Source: Rhizophagus clarus (taxonomy: Eukaryota > Glomeromycota > Glomeromycetes > Glomerales > Glomeraceae). Taken from it: a DNA stretch of 64,000 nucleotides. Below the pieces are notes generated by a model that ran no database searches, was not told the DNA's origin, and saw nothing but the letters and a program-made list of their open reading frames with translations. A program made the translations under genes and the position numbers. Shown piece by piece: positions 12,366 to 22,974 of the stretch (positions are counted from its first letter, which is position 1; each line of letters begins with the position of its first letter). The DNA is taken from contig BLAL01000313.1 of NCBI GenBank assembly GCA_015698045.1, positions 124,001-188,000 of the forward strand. Direction: 5' to 3'.

Positions 12366-14368
12366 TTAAATTTTATTATATGTATAATCAGATACAACTT
12401 CTTCAACAGGTTTTCATAAAATTTGACGAAAGCCAACTACTAAAATAACATATCCTTTCAGTATATTAGATTCTGATTTAGTTATTTTGATACGTTTATC
12501 AAATACTCCTGAACTAGAATAATCAATAGGTTTTCCGTTTGAAATTATATTTAAATATGATTTCAATTGATCTATTCCATTATTTAATATCTCGCCTATA
12601 GTTGTTTGATTTGTTTTTTTATATTCTTTTGACCAATATGAATATAGTCTTCTTAATAAGAATTCTTCTTTTTCCTTTTCAAGCATCTTATCTAAATTTT
12701 CCAATTCATTTGCACCATATTTAGTATTTTGATTTTTTACTAAACCAACTAATGAAATATATTTTAATTCTAAACCAATATAATTATCTCCTATTCCTTT
12801 TAGAACAAAAATGTCTAAATAACCAAAACGACCTGATCCTTTTGGTTTTTTTCCATCCATTACTAATGAAAGTTCTGGAATACGATATTTTAATGGCAAA
12901 AGACTTTCAACAGTTACTTGAAGCATAGACTCATCTGCTGAAGATAAAGACATCTGTGATCTTGTTGATAGAAAAGTCTTTATAATCTCAATAAAAGGTA
13001 TAATATTACCTATAACAAGATTTTCATATGCTAAAGTAACAGGAAATGTATTATTAATATTCTGTTTATATATTTCATTATTTTTATTTTCCTCTAAAAT
13101 TTGGTTTTGTTTCTTTTGGGGTCCTAATAAAATAATATATAATTGTTATTAATTAAATATTATATATATAAAAAAATATATATAACTTACTAGTAGATGA
13201 ATTATTAGTATTGGTATCATTATCTCTTGTTCTTTTCAATTCTCCCTTTTTTCTGGTTTGAAAAATAAGTTTTTCATTCCACTTTTTATTAAAAATAGAT
13301 TCTAATGCTTCACCTGAACAACATATTTCACTTTTAGCATCATTATATATGTATAACAATTACGAAATATTAAACGAATGTCTTTTTCAAATTCTTTCAA
13401 ATTTTTATATTGATTATTTTCTAATTTTAAATTTATAGTAAATAGATCCATTGGAAGGTTAATAACTTTGTTTATAATATTCTTTTCATTATACTTATAG
13501 AATAAATCAGCATAAGGACTATTCTCAAGCTTATGAAGAATATCATAGCAAAAGTTAATAAGCTTAATATTTTCTTTTTCTTTTACTAAAGTATCAGGCT
13601 GCTTTTTAGGAGTTTCTTTTGAAAAATATGTAATATTTTCTTTTTGTTGATCTAAGTGTCTTTTAAGAAAGATGCAGGTACTAGATTTTTTTCTTCTAGA
13701 ACTTCTTTTGAAAGAGATTCTTTTTTATACTTTTTAATAATTTCTTCCCAAAATATTTGCAAATTTTTCTTTTGTTGTAAATGTTCTGTAGTTATCTGTT
13801 AAAAGAAAATCTGTATTAATAGTGTGCTAATTTTTATTTAGTGGTAAAGAAGGTACATAGCCAATTTCTCCTTCAGAATTAGCAGACTTTAACAAACGAC
13901 AAAGTTAGGATGCCTGAAGTGAAAGACTGGGGTGGTTACCAGGCGAACAACAGCAGTAATTCTCACTAAAGGACCACGAGGGGTTTTTAGGAGTTACCCC
14001 GACTTTGCAAAATAAAAATAAACACACCTTTTCTTTTACTGTAATAAAGTATTTGGTTCTAATATCATTCAGAACCAGGAAGTATCAATGGTATTTTACT
14101 TAATCAATGTTAATGGAATATTATTAATTAGTGAATTAGAGAAGTAACAATAATATCTTGATTAAGATCAAAAATCCATGATAAGACCAATTTTTTTGTT
14201 TACTTAAGTAAGAAACAAGAGCTAAATGGTTAAAAGAATTAATAAGTTAAAAGAATTAATTAGAAGATGAATAAGCTCTTATGATCAATAAATAATATTC
14301 CAGATGCTGTTAAAGGATTGTGTTTTCTCACCCTCATATCCAATATAGTTTTCAGTTGTTTCACTCAT
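12366..14368 (-). pseudogene. Bromodomain / PD-(D/E)XK nuclease gene, copy 2 (decayed)
   Basis: Exon 1 begins at 14368 with MSETTENYIGYE. The nuclease-like exon is open for 179 residues from the MSLSS methionine, with LDIF, ELK and QLKSY intact. It then meets TGA at 12414-12416 where copies 1 and 3 have Trp (FRRILW), losing the last 16 residues. The bromodomain exon has two extra bases in the NCYTYN region, giving a frame change just before IYNDAKSE. The linker carries the same frame problem as copy 1. Upstream exons match copy 3. It is most likely a pseudogene, although the nuclease half is nearly whole. Confidence 0.75.
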
Positions 14369-16626
14369 GATTAGATTTTAAAAAGAATAATAAAGAATAG
14401 CAATTTTAAATATGTATAATTGTGATTTTAAAGAATAGTAGTTTTAAATATTATATAATGATATGACTTAGATTGACTCATAGCATGCAAAAATTAAATA
14501 AAATAGCCCATCTTTTGTCAGTCTGACCCATTATTACAAAAATGTTAAACTGTGTCTGTCAAAATAAATATGATTTTATACTGCATAAATAGTATTGTGA
14601 CTTACAAATTTTTTCTAGAACTGACTAATGAAAGTATTATAATGAAATCTTATGTATCTAAAATATGATATATATGACATTATTGTAAAAAGAAATAATA
14701 GGAATGGCTCAATGTTGCATAAATTTTATTGTAATTTACTCAATTTTTCTAGGACTCACTAACAGTATAAATTAAGGAAATAAAGTCAGAATGAATCTTT
14801 ATGTAACGTATGATTCACATTATTGTCTTTTACGAATTATTACATTAGAACTATAGATTTATTAGGTAGCATAGTCATTGAATATAACAAAATTTTGACT
14901 TTTCCGTAGTGGATAGGGTGATTTTTATGAATAGTTAATATCATAATACCATTGACTCAAAATGCGTTTTATTTTCTTTAGGTCGATTAACAGCAACTCA
15001 ATATGTCTTTAATGAGAATTTTTGATTAAATTTACTAAGAACTCAATCCAAAACAAAGATTTTAGTATCAGATACGTTGTGGATGATGTAACAAATGTAA
15101 GTTTGAATCTATATAATTATAAAATTACTTTTATTGATAGTTTCCCCAGTACACATCACAAAGAGCAACTTCATCCATTTGTTTAATTCTTAGAAACGGC
15201 ATATCCTTCATTTATTAATGCTAGAAACAATGTAACAACTTATTGAGAACTAAATTAGATCAGACAGATGTGAATATTGTGAGTCAAATAATTGATAATT
15301 ATTATATTTCAGTAAAATTAGTAGCGTATATACATTATAAAATAAAGATCTGATACAATACAATATTTCTTTATTAGATATTAATACAAAAGCATAAAGA
15401 TTTTGTTCGAATAATGATAATTTTAACAATATTATCAAAAAATTTGACTATTAAATAAAAGCCATTTATACAGCAATATTGGAAAAAAATTCTTGCACCA
15501 CTCATTCATGTCACAAAATGTAGAGTTACGACAAATAAGTGAATGTAATAATAAAATTAATCATCAATTAAGGCATTTATATTTCATTAAAATCTTGTGT
15601 TTTTCAGATTTACAGTAGAGGATCTTGCGCGTAAAAGAAAAAGAAAAAAAACATTGACAGTGCACAAGATAGTACGAATTGTCTAGAATAATTCATAAAA
15701 GTTTGTTATAAAGAAATTAAATAAACAAAAACAAATTTTCGCAATATCCCAGCTTTTAATTCAAAATTTCATTTATCATAATTTGTGCGACATTCGGTTC
15801 ACATAGATAAAACTCTATGTATTTAAACTATTTATTTCCATCATTGTATTCGTCAAATAAAATGTATTATCCTTGAATGCTCTGTGTACTACTTCCATTT
15901 ATCGTTTAGTGAATCTACGATATTTTTTGACTTTACCGATAATTATGGTAGATAATAGGTACTGTAAGATTCTTTCCAAAGATTTCAATTTTTTTAAATT
16001 TATTTAGTATTATACTTATTTATCTTTAAGTCTTTCATTGTTTATTAACGCACCCGTAATACTCGAAGTCGGAAAAACATGTAATGTTTTTTTTTCTCTT
16101 GATTGAAAACATACTGTACATTCATTTATTTGTAAGGCGCTGCCGCAATGGTAAAAATGCATTGGGAAATGTAATTTAGGAACGTATAAAGAAGAAAGTC
16201 TTACCTTCTTTGTTTCTGATAGTTTGTAAGTTTATAAACCTAAGAAATGAAAATCCGTTTAAGTCTTTCGCACAAACCAGTATTGATATATTTCAGAATA
16301 TAATCTTTTAAAGCTTCTAAAGAAATAGAACTGTTATTATTTCTAGTTCTGACACTTGACAATAAATAACTTATTTTTGAATATGATTTTAATTTATATC
16401 TGTTTACTAACTCTCGAAAATGATAGTCATCTGTCACTCTGAGATTTACAAAATTGAGACAAATTTACATTATTGATACGCCAAAGGTTGTGACATTGAT
16501 GGTCTTGGTGAAGAAATCTTTAAAAAGGAAATAGCTTATACTATTTAAAAGTATGCTTATGTAATTAAAGCTAGTATAATATTCGTGTTTGATGAGCAAG
16601 AATACTAAATATTACGTACTTAAAGA
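14369..16626. other. Spacer of unit 2, no convincing gene
   Basis: Parallel to 2924-5455. A minus-strand 65-residue open frame at 16240-16437 (MTDDYHFRELVNRYKLKS...) is partly conserved in unit 1 with an indel. I do not recognise it and there is no flanking gene structure. Confidence 0.45.
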
Positions 16627-17285
16627 ATGGTTCGCGAATGGAGAGAAATGATTGATAAAATTATGTTATTTCTTGGTTTTCTGTTTTTAATTTTGTAATA
16701 AAAGCATTGAACATTTTAGAAAGTCATATTGGAGTGAACCAATTAAATTCTGTAGATGGTAGATGGGCAATTTCCAGAATCTAGAAACTTTTTCACTTGG
16801 TAATACCGTGTATCAAAAGCGTAAGATTTGCAAAATATTATCATATTAAGGATGAAATATATGTAACTAAATTCTCGAGAAGACTTGAAAATCCAAGGAT
16901 AAAAACGCAAAAATTGCGAGGGAAGCAGGAGTGGAACTACAAAGAGAGTACGATGAATTTAAAAAAATAGATGATGAAGTCATCACAAGGGCATACTACA
17001 AAAGGCAGAAGGCAGATGATGTAAGAATAGAAATTGAAAATCGTAATAAGAAGCTTCAGGAAATTATAATCTTCCTATACCAATAAGTCAAAAAATACAA
17101 CTGAATATCTTAAAAACTGTAAAGATGTAAATATATTTAAATTTTGATTACATAATCATTATATACTATTTTTTGTAGTTCCAACATTTCACATTTCACT
17201 ATTAACTTACAAGTTTCGTTAAGAATTCTCAAATCGTTCATATTGGTAAACTCGATTATGAAGTGGAGTTTGCTAAAGTCAGCTT
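16627..17285 (+). pseudogene. GIN1-like relic (plus strand), unit 2
   Basis: Same relic as 5456-6235: MVREWREMIDKIMLFLG at the start, the coiled-coil stretch around 16925-17060, and interrupting stops. The segment with the Hint start (FWLETQIKLESG) seen in unit 1 is deleted here; the text jumps directly to the piece starting aattctcaaatcgttc. It was therefore present before the units were duplicated and has decayed separately. Confidence 0.7.
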
Positions 17286-17619
17286 TAATAGATAAAAAAT
17301 AAGTAAATTATAAAGTGCTTTTTATTGATTGAAATTAACATGACTGACCAAGGATTTATTTATTGTTTATTTATTTATTTAATGTTTAGACCGACTGTCG
17401 CATAAATTGACACCAAGAAAACAAATCTAAGATAACTATTCTATATGCCAAAATCAGTTAATCTCTAATTCCTAGTAAACCTTCCTAAATAAACAAACAT
17501 AATTGAAAAAGAAATACAAGAAAAATAATAACCCAAATAACTCATCCAAAGAGGATGGTGGGGCGGTAGTACAGCACGCCGAATAGTGATAATTGGTTGA
17601 CATATGGAAAAATGTGTAA

Positions 17620-17627
17620 ATTACAAT
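17620..17627. other. Empty target site of the hAT element
   Basis: Single copy of attacaat with flanks gtgtaa on the left and actattat on the right. It matches the two sides of the filled site at 6555-6562 and 10388-10395. Confidence 0.92.
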
Positions 17628-17924
17628 ACTATTATACAGTGTTTTAAAAGTTATATTACATACAGATACAGTTTATCATTTTTGTAACAATGGGTCAAAC
17701 TGACAAAAATTTAACATACAAGATTTAAATAAAATAGCTATTGTTAATTTAAGTCATATTATTTTTATATTTAATATTTAAGATCCCTAATTTCTCATTT
17801 TCAACAATTTTTGTATGTAATATATTTTTAAACAATTTTTTATATATAATATTTAAAACTACAACTGAAAATCCTTTAATAAAAGCTAATTCATTTACTT
17901 TTTTAAAACATTACCAATTCTTTA

Positions 17925-18910
17925 ACTTTTATTAGCTCTTGTTTCTTACTTAAGCAAACAAAAAAATTGGTCTTACCGTGGGTTTTTGAATCTTAATCAA
18001 GACATTATTGTTACTTCACTAATTTCATTAACTAATAATTTTCCATTAACATTGGTCAAGTGGAAAAACTTTGATACTATCTGGTATAATCGCTTCTAAA
18101 TAAAGACCTATTGGAACCAAATATTTTTATTACTATAAAAAAAAAGGTGTGTTTTGTTTCTTATTTTGCAAAGTTGGGGTAACTCCTAATACACCTCATG
18201 GTTACTTAGTGAGAATTACTGATTTCGTTCACCTAGTAACCACCCCAGTCTTTCACTTCAGGCATCCTAACTTTATCGTTTGTTAAAGTCTGCTAATTCT
18301 GAAGGAGGAATTGGCTATGTACCTTCTTTATCACTAAATAAAAAATTAGCACACTATTAATGCAGTTTTTTTTAATAAATAACTACAGAATATTTACAAC
18401 AAAGGAAAAATTTGCAAGCATTTGATTAATACTTACATCTCAACTTTATCAGTATGAATATGAAAAAGAAAATTTAGTACCTGCATTTCTTCCAAAAGAA
18501 AAAAAAATTCTAATTCAGCAAGAAGAAAATCTAATGCCTGCTTTTACTACAATTACATCTCTTTCAAAAGAAACTTCTAAAAACCAGCATACTATTACTA
18601 CTACTACATTTTATTCAAAAAAAAAAAATAGATCAAATCTAGTGCTTACTACTGTATTATTATTATTCCAAAAGAAACAGTTAAACTTATTAACTTTTTG
18701 GTAAACAGTCAAGCCAACAATTTACTTAATAAAATAGTTAATTAATAAAATTATTTCTCTCCCTCATCTCTTTTTCCTTTTTCCAATGCTAAAATGGTTT
18801 TTAAATCTGTTAGAACAATAAAAATTTAGTTATTCTGAAAAGTTTAAGTATATGGAATATTGTAATATTGTTATACATGTAAGTGCATAATAAACACGTT
18901 TTTTGTAAAT
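17925..18910 (+). repeat. Plus-strand, internally deleted copy of the bromodomain-nuclease gene (unit 2/3 boundary)
   Basis: Equivalent of 10690-11690: the KNWSYRGF region, the SANSGGGIGY region and the lysine-rich linker are followed directly by 3'-flank sequence, without bromodomain or nuclease exons. It converges on the unit-3 minus-strand gene; the transposon at 19149-22557 now separates the two arms. Confidence 0.75.
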
Positions 18911-19148
18911 TTTATAATTAATACTTAAGATACTATTAAATAAAGTTATTTAACAAGCATAGAAATACTCATATATTCAGCTTGTTATTAATTTTACTAA
19001 TATTTCTTAAATTTTTGTGAAAATAGTGAAATTACTACTGTGGGTTTATCTGGACTAGCATTACCACCTCTTATGTGATTTTTGTGATATCTGAATTTGA
19101 TTGGCTCATGTTTCCCGTTTCTGAAAAAAAAACCAAAGATTTTTTTTA

Positions 19149-19176
19149 TCGCCGTTTTCAAAATGGTGCGATTTTC
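19149..19176 (+). repeat. Left terminal inverted repeat of the Tc1/mariner element
   Basis: 28 bp identical to the complement of 22530-22557. Just inside it (about 19200-19410) several copies of (G)CGAATT-type text recur, which may be additional transposase-contact sites. Confidence 0.95.
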
Positions 19177-19502
19177 GATCACATGACAACGTGTTACAAA
19201 TTACGCGAATTTTGCATTTTTTTGCGAACTCTTTTTAAAATTTATAACAAACGTTGCGAATTCTTTTTACAAATATATACTATGGGTCTTACAGTTACTA
19301 TATTCTGAGTTTCATAGTACTAAAGTAGTTCTTTACCTTCGAATTCTCAAAAATATTACCTCTAATAAAACGAATTCCCACGAATTTTTGCGAATTTTCG
19401 CGAATTTTTTTAGTTTCTCTTTTTTTTTATTACAAAATACGCTTTAGTTGTTGAAAATTAACAATATTATAATTTCTTAAAGCAATACGTATTAGATTAA
19501 GG

Positions 19503-20591
19503 ATGGGAAAAAGTCTAAGTGAAGATTTGAGATGGCGAATTATTTATTGTCAAGCTGAGGGTTTAACGCAAAATGAAATTGCTAAAAGAATGTATGTTAG
19601 CGAGTCAACTGTTTATAAAGTCTGTAGAATTTTTAAAAAATGGGGATGTGTAAAAGATCCATTTGTTGGTAAAGTGAGAAGGAGAAAAATATTATCAAAA
19701 CAAGATATGCAGGTAATAATTATTTTGATGTAATAACTATATATTATTTTTTATCTAACAGAGTTTATAATTTATAGGTATTGGAAAGCTTGGTTAAAGA
19801 CAAAGTAGATTGGTACCTTGATGAATTGGTACATGAGATGGAGCAGAGAATAGGAAAACTGGTTTCTATTCCAACATTATGGCGTTCTCTTAAATTTTGT
19901 GGTATAACTAGAAAGAAAATACAAAAAGCATCAAAAGAAAGAAGTGATATATTGCGAGGTGTTTATTTATATAATATTGGAATGAATTATACTGCTGAAC
20001 AACTAATTTTTATTGACGAATCTGCGAAGGATGAGAGGACACTTACCAGATTATATGGCTATTCTTCTATCAACACTAGAGCAAAAAAAAGTGTTGTTTT
20101 TGTTAGGGGAAAACGTTATACTATTTTACCTGCCCTATCTTTAGAAGGTTTCATTGCTGTAGATATTATGGAAGGGAGTTGTGATAAAGAGAGATTTAAA
20201 ACTTTTGTTTTAACACAATTGGTAATAATTTATATTTATATCATTATTTAGAATTTTTTATTAACAATATTCATTTGTTTTCAATAAGATACCTCAAATG
20301 AATCCATATCCGGCTAAACATAGTGTATTAGTTATGGATAATGCACGTATACATCATGATGATGATTTAGTTACAGCAGTAGAAGACATTGGTGGGAAAA
20401 TACTTTATTTACCGCCCTATTCACCAGATTTAAATCCCATTGAAACAGCTTTTTCAGCGTTAAAATCTTGGTTAAAAAGATACAGAGATTTTGCAAATTA
20501 TTTTGACCCAATATATTTAATTTTAGTTGCATTAGCTCAAACTACACCAGATATAGCAAAAAAATATTTTGAAGAATCAGTTTATTTATAA
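19503..20591 (+). CDS. Tc1/mariner-IS630 type transposase (DD34E), three exons
   Basis: Exons 19503-19712, 19778-20221 and 20289-20591 join in phase 0 to give 318 residues, the normal size. Residues 1-70 form a helix-turn-helix DNA-binding region (QNEIAKRMYVSESTVYKVCR). Exon 2 has the second part of the binding region (VLESLVKDKVDWYLDELV) and the first catalytic Asp in FIDESAKDERT. Exon 3 has the second Asp in VMDNARIHH and the catalytic Glu in NPIETAFSALKSW, with 34 residues between Asp and Glu. All three catalytic acids are present and no stop interrupts the frame. The enzyme would cut and paste the element at TA sites. Start chosen as the first ATG before the HTH. Confidence 0.95.
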
Positions 20592-20730
20592 ATAAAATAA
20601 AATTTTGAAATTTATTTTCATTTATAATGTGTATATTTATTTGTAATACCATTAACTTTTATTGAATTATTATACTAATAAAATGAAATATACAAAAATA
20701 TATACAAAAAATGTAAAATATGTACTGAAA

Positions 20731-22375
20731 TTACTCATATTTTTTTGCCTCATCACGCAATATTTGTCTACGTCCAATAATTGTTACACCCATTGAAATA
20801 TATTCAGATTCTGATAATCTTGTAAGTTGATTAACAAGAATTTCCTGTTCTTCAAAAACAGATAAATAGCATGTAAATTTTCCATCTCCATATTCTTGAT
20901 CTAGGTTTTTCAAAAAATCTTCCATACTTGGTATAGTTTTTTTTGTTAAATTGTGATCTAATGATGTTTGTGAAGAAATTGATAAACTTTGATCTGATAA
21001 TTGTGAGATAATTGAAGATCTTCTTGAATCATAATCAGAATGATAATATGGATATGATGAATAATACATTTGTTGAGGATAATAAGAATGGTAGGGATAT
21101 TGAGAATATGTTGTCATTTGAGAATTATTAATGAAATCATCAGTAACATTAGAAGAATTTCTTTTAGTTACTTTTACTGAATGCATCATACTAAACATAG
21201 CATGATTAGGAGGAGTATCTAAATCTGTATTTTTATTTACCTATAATAAAAATAAAATAAATTTAATAATATTATAAAATTTAAAACTTGTAATATATTT
21301 GTAAATACATACAATTTCTTTAGCCCATAAACTAATTGCAAAATTAGTTAAAGGTAAATGACGGTCCTCTTTAATAAAACAGTGTTTGTGATTTTGAACA
21401 TCACAAATATACTTATCATTTAATTTTATTACATAAGAACCAATCAATGCTTCATTTTCATCCAAATCTGCTTCTTTAGGTGTACGCTTCTTTGCACGTT
21501 TTTTTGATGGCGGTTGTGATTTGGACTTAGTATTTTGGGTATCATTATCTGATCCTTCATCAGATTCCTGTTCTGAAATTTCATCACTCTATAATTTTAT
21601 TAGATATATAATAGTTTTGTAAATAATTTTCAAAAATAATAAATACCTGACGTGATTGTTTCTTAGATGCTTCTTTAAGTGTAACAACAACTACTACTTT
21701 TTTATTTCCTGTTGTCATACTTTGATAATCTTTTAAAAATTCATCAAACGCTTCTTCGTTACCTAAAAGTGTTCCAGCTCCACTCTCTGAATATGATTTG
21801 TATGCTAAAGTATATTCATTTTTATATATTAATCCAACTTGTTCACAGATAAATGACTCAAGTTTATCCCTAAAATCAATAAAGGTTGGATATTCTAAAT
21901 TAAAGCTAATTATTATAGCAGGCAATGTTTGTTTGTTTTGTTTGATAGACATGCGTAATTTGAATTCTATTTGCGGTGGTATAGATGGTGTAGATGGTTG
22001 AGAAGAAGTATCATCGGTTGGTGAAGGAGGAATGATAATAAATTTTTTATCTTTATCAGCCGCTTTAATATCTCTGTTAATTTGACTGTTGCATGCCGAG
22101 CAAAGTATACAATTACATGGCTGTTCCATATTCAACTTATATCCATATTTTTGATTGCTAAATGATAAAGCAATTTTTATTTTTTCATGTATTTTATCTG
22201 GTTTGTAAGCTAAGTTTCTAAAATATGGAACTTTTTCAGTACGATTTTTTTTGGTTGGTTTGACCGTTTTGTTACAATCACAATTATTTGATGTCAAATC
22301 TATACCACAATACATGCATATTTGACATATAAAACACACTCCAATTTGGTAGTTTCTTGGTGGAATAGAAGACAT
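20731..22375 (-). CDS. SAM-domain passenger protein of the Tc1/mariner element, three exons
   Basis: Exons 22375-21647, 21588-21313 and 21240-20731 join in phase 0 to 504 residues; the ATG at 22375 gives MSSIPPRNYQIG. The N-terminus is cysteine-rich (CFICQICMYCG, then CDC and later CNCILCSAC), suggesting metal binding. The middle (about 160-240) is a hydrophobic-patterned region of ubiquitin/PB1-like appearance (weak inference). Exon 2 is acidic and Ser-rich, has a basic cluster KKRAKKRTPK that could be a nuclear signal, and then HLPLTNFAISLWAKEI. Exon 3 has a Tyr/Ser-rich stretch and ends in a SAM domain (about 438-504; MEDFLKNLDQEYGDGKF to GRRQILRDEAKKY). It lies wholly inside the transposon, opposite to the transposase. 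Function unknown; it may be a regulator or partner of the transposase, or a captured host gene. Confidence 0.85.
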
Positions 22376-22529
22376 TCTTATATACACTTATATACGCGAA
22401 ATAGATTTTTTACGCGTCAAAAAACTCAAAAAAATTTGATTTTTATTTTAAAATCTTATTGGACAGATCACAATGTTACACAGATTTTGGAATTCGAATT
22501 CTTTTTTTTGTTGACAACTCCTCAAATTT

Positions 22530-22557
22530 GAAAATCGCACCATTTTGAAAACGGCGA
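22530..22557 (-). repeat. Right terminal inverted repeat of the Tc1/mariner element
   Basis: Exact complement of 19149-19176, followed by the TA target duplication at 22558-22559. Confidence 0.95.
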
Positions 22558-22974
22558 TAATAAAAAAAATGATACTTTTCGTAGCAAATAAAATTATTTT
22601 TATTTTTAAATGCTTAACGCTAATTACTTCATAAATATTGTGATAAAAACAAAATATATACACCAAACTATTTTCATAAATATATAAAAACGCGTTTATT
22701 ATGCACTTACATGTGTAACAAAATTCCAATTACTTAAGCTTTTCAAAATAACTAAATTTTCAGATTTTTTAGCATGAAAAAGGGAAAGAGAAGAGGGAAA
22801 GGAATAATAATTTTATTAATTAACTATTTATTTTATTAAATCCATTCTAAAGTACAAATAATAAGAGTCTATAACAAATAGAAAAAAAATATAATACTTT
22901 GTATATTTGCACATTATTAATAACGTTCATTTCAAATTTTATGATAGCTAATATAAATTTAATACTAGAGTATC

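Larger units (their letters stand above)
11288..18520. repeat. Tandem unit 2 of three
   Basis: About 7.23 kb; same order as unit 1 but without the hAT element. It keeps exon 1 of the bromodomain-nuclease gene, which unit 1 has lost, and lacks about 190 bases present in the unit-1 spacer near 3.6 kb. Differences to unit 1 are scattered substitutions and small indels, at a rate of a few per hundred bases by eye. Confidence 0.85.
19149..22557 (+). mobile_element. Tc1/mariner (IS630-type) transposon, 3409 bp, with a passenger gene
   Basis: Perfect 28-bp terminal inverted repeats starting TCGCCGTTTTCAAAATGGTG, flanked by TA on both sides (19147-19148 and 22558-22559). Units 1 and 2 provide the empty site: gattttttt-ca-ataaaaag there corresponds to gattttttt-ta-[element]-ta-ataaaaaa here, so a C-to-T difference made the TA target. 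The element encodes a DD34E transposase on the plus strand and a separate three-exon SAM-domain gene on the minus strand; the two are convergent with only 139 bases between their stops. Perfect ends and open frames suggest a recent insertion that may still be functional. Confidence 0.95.
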
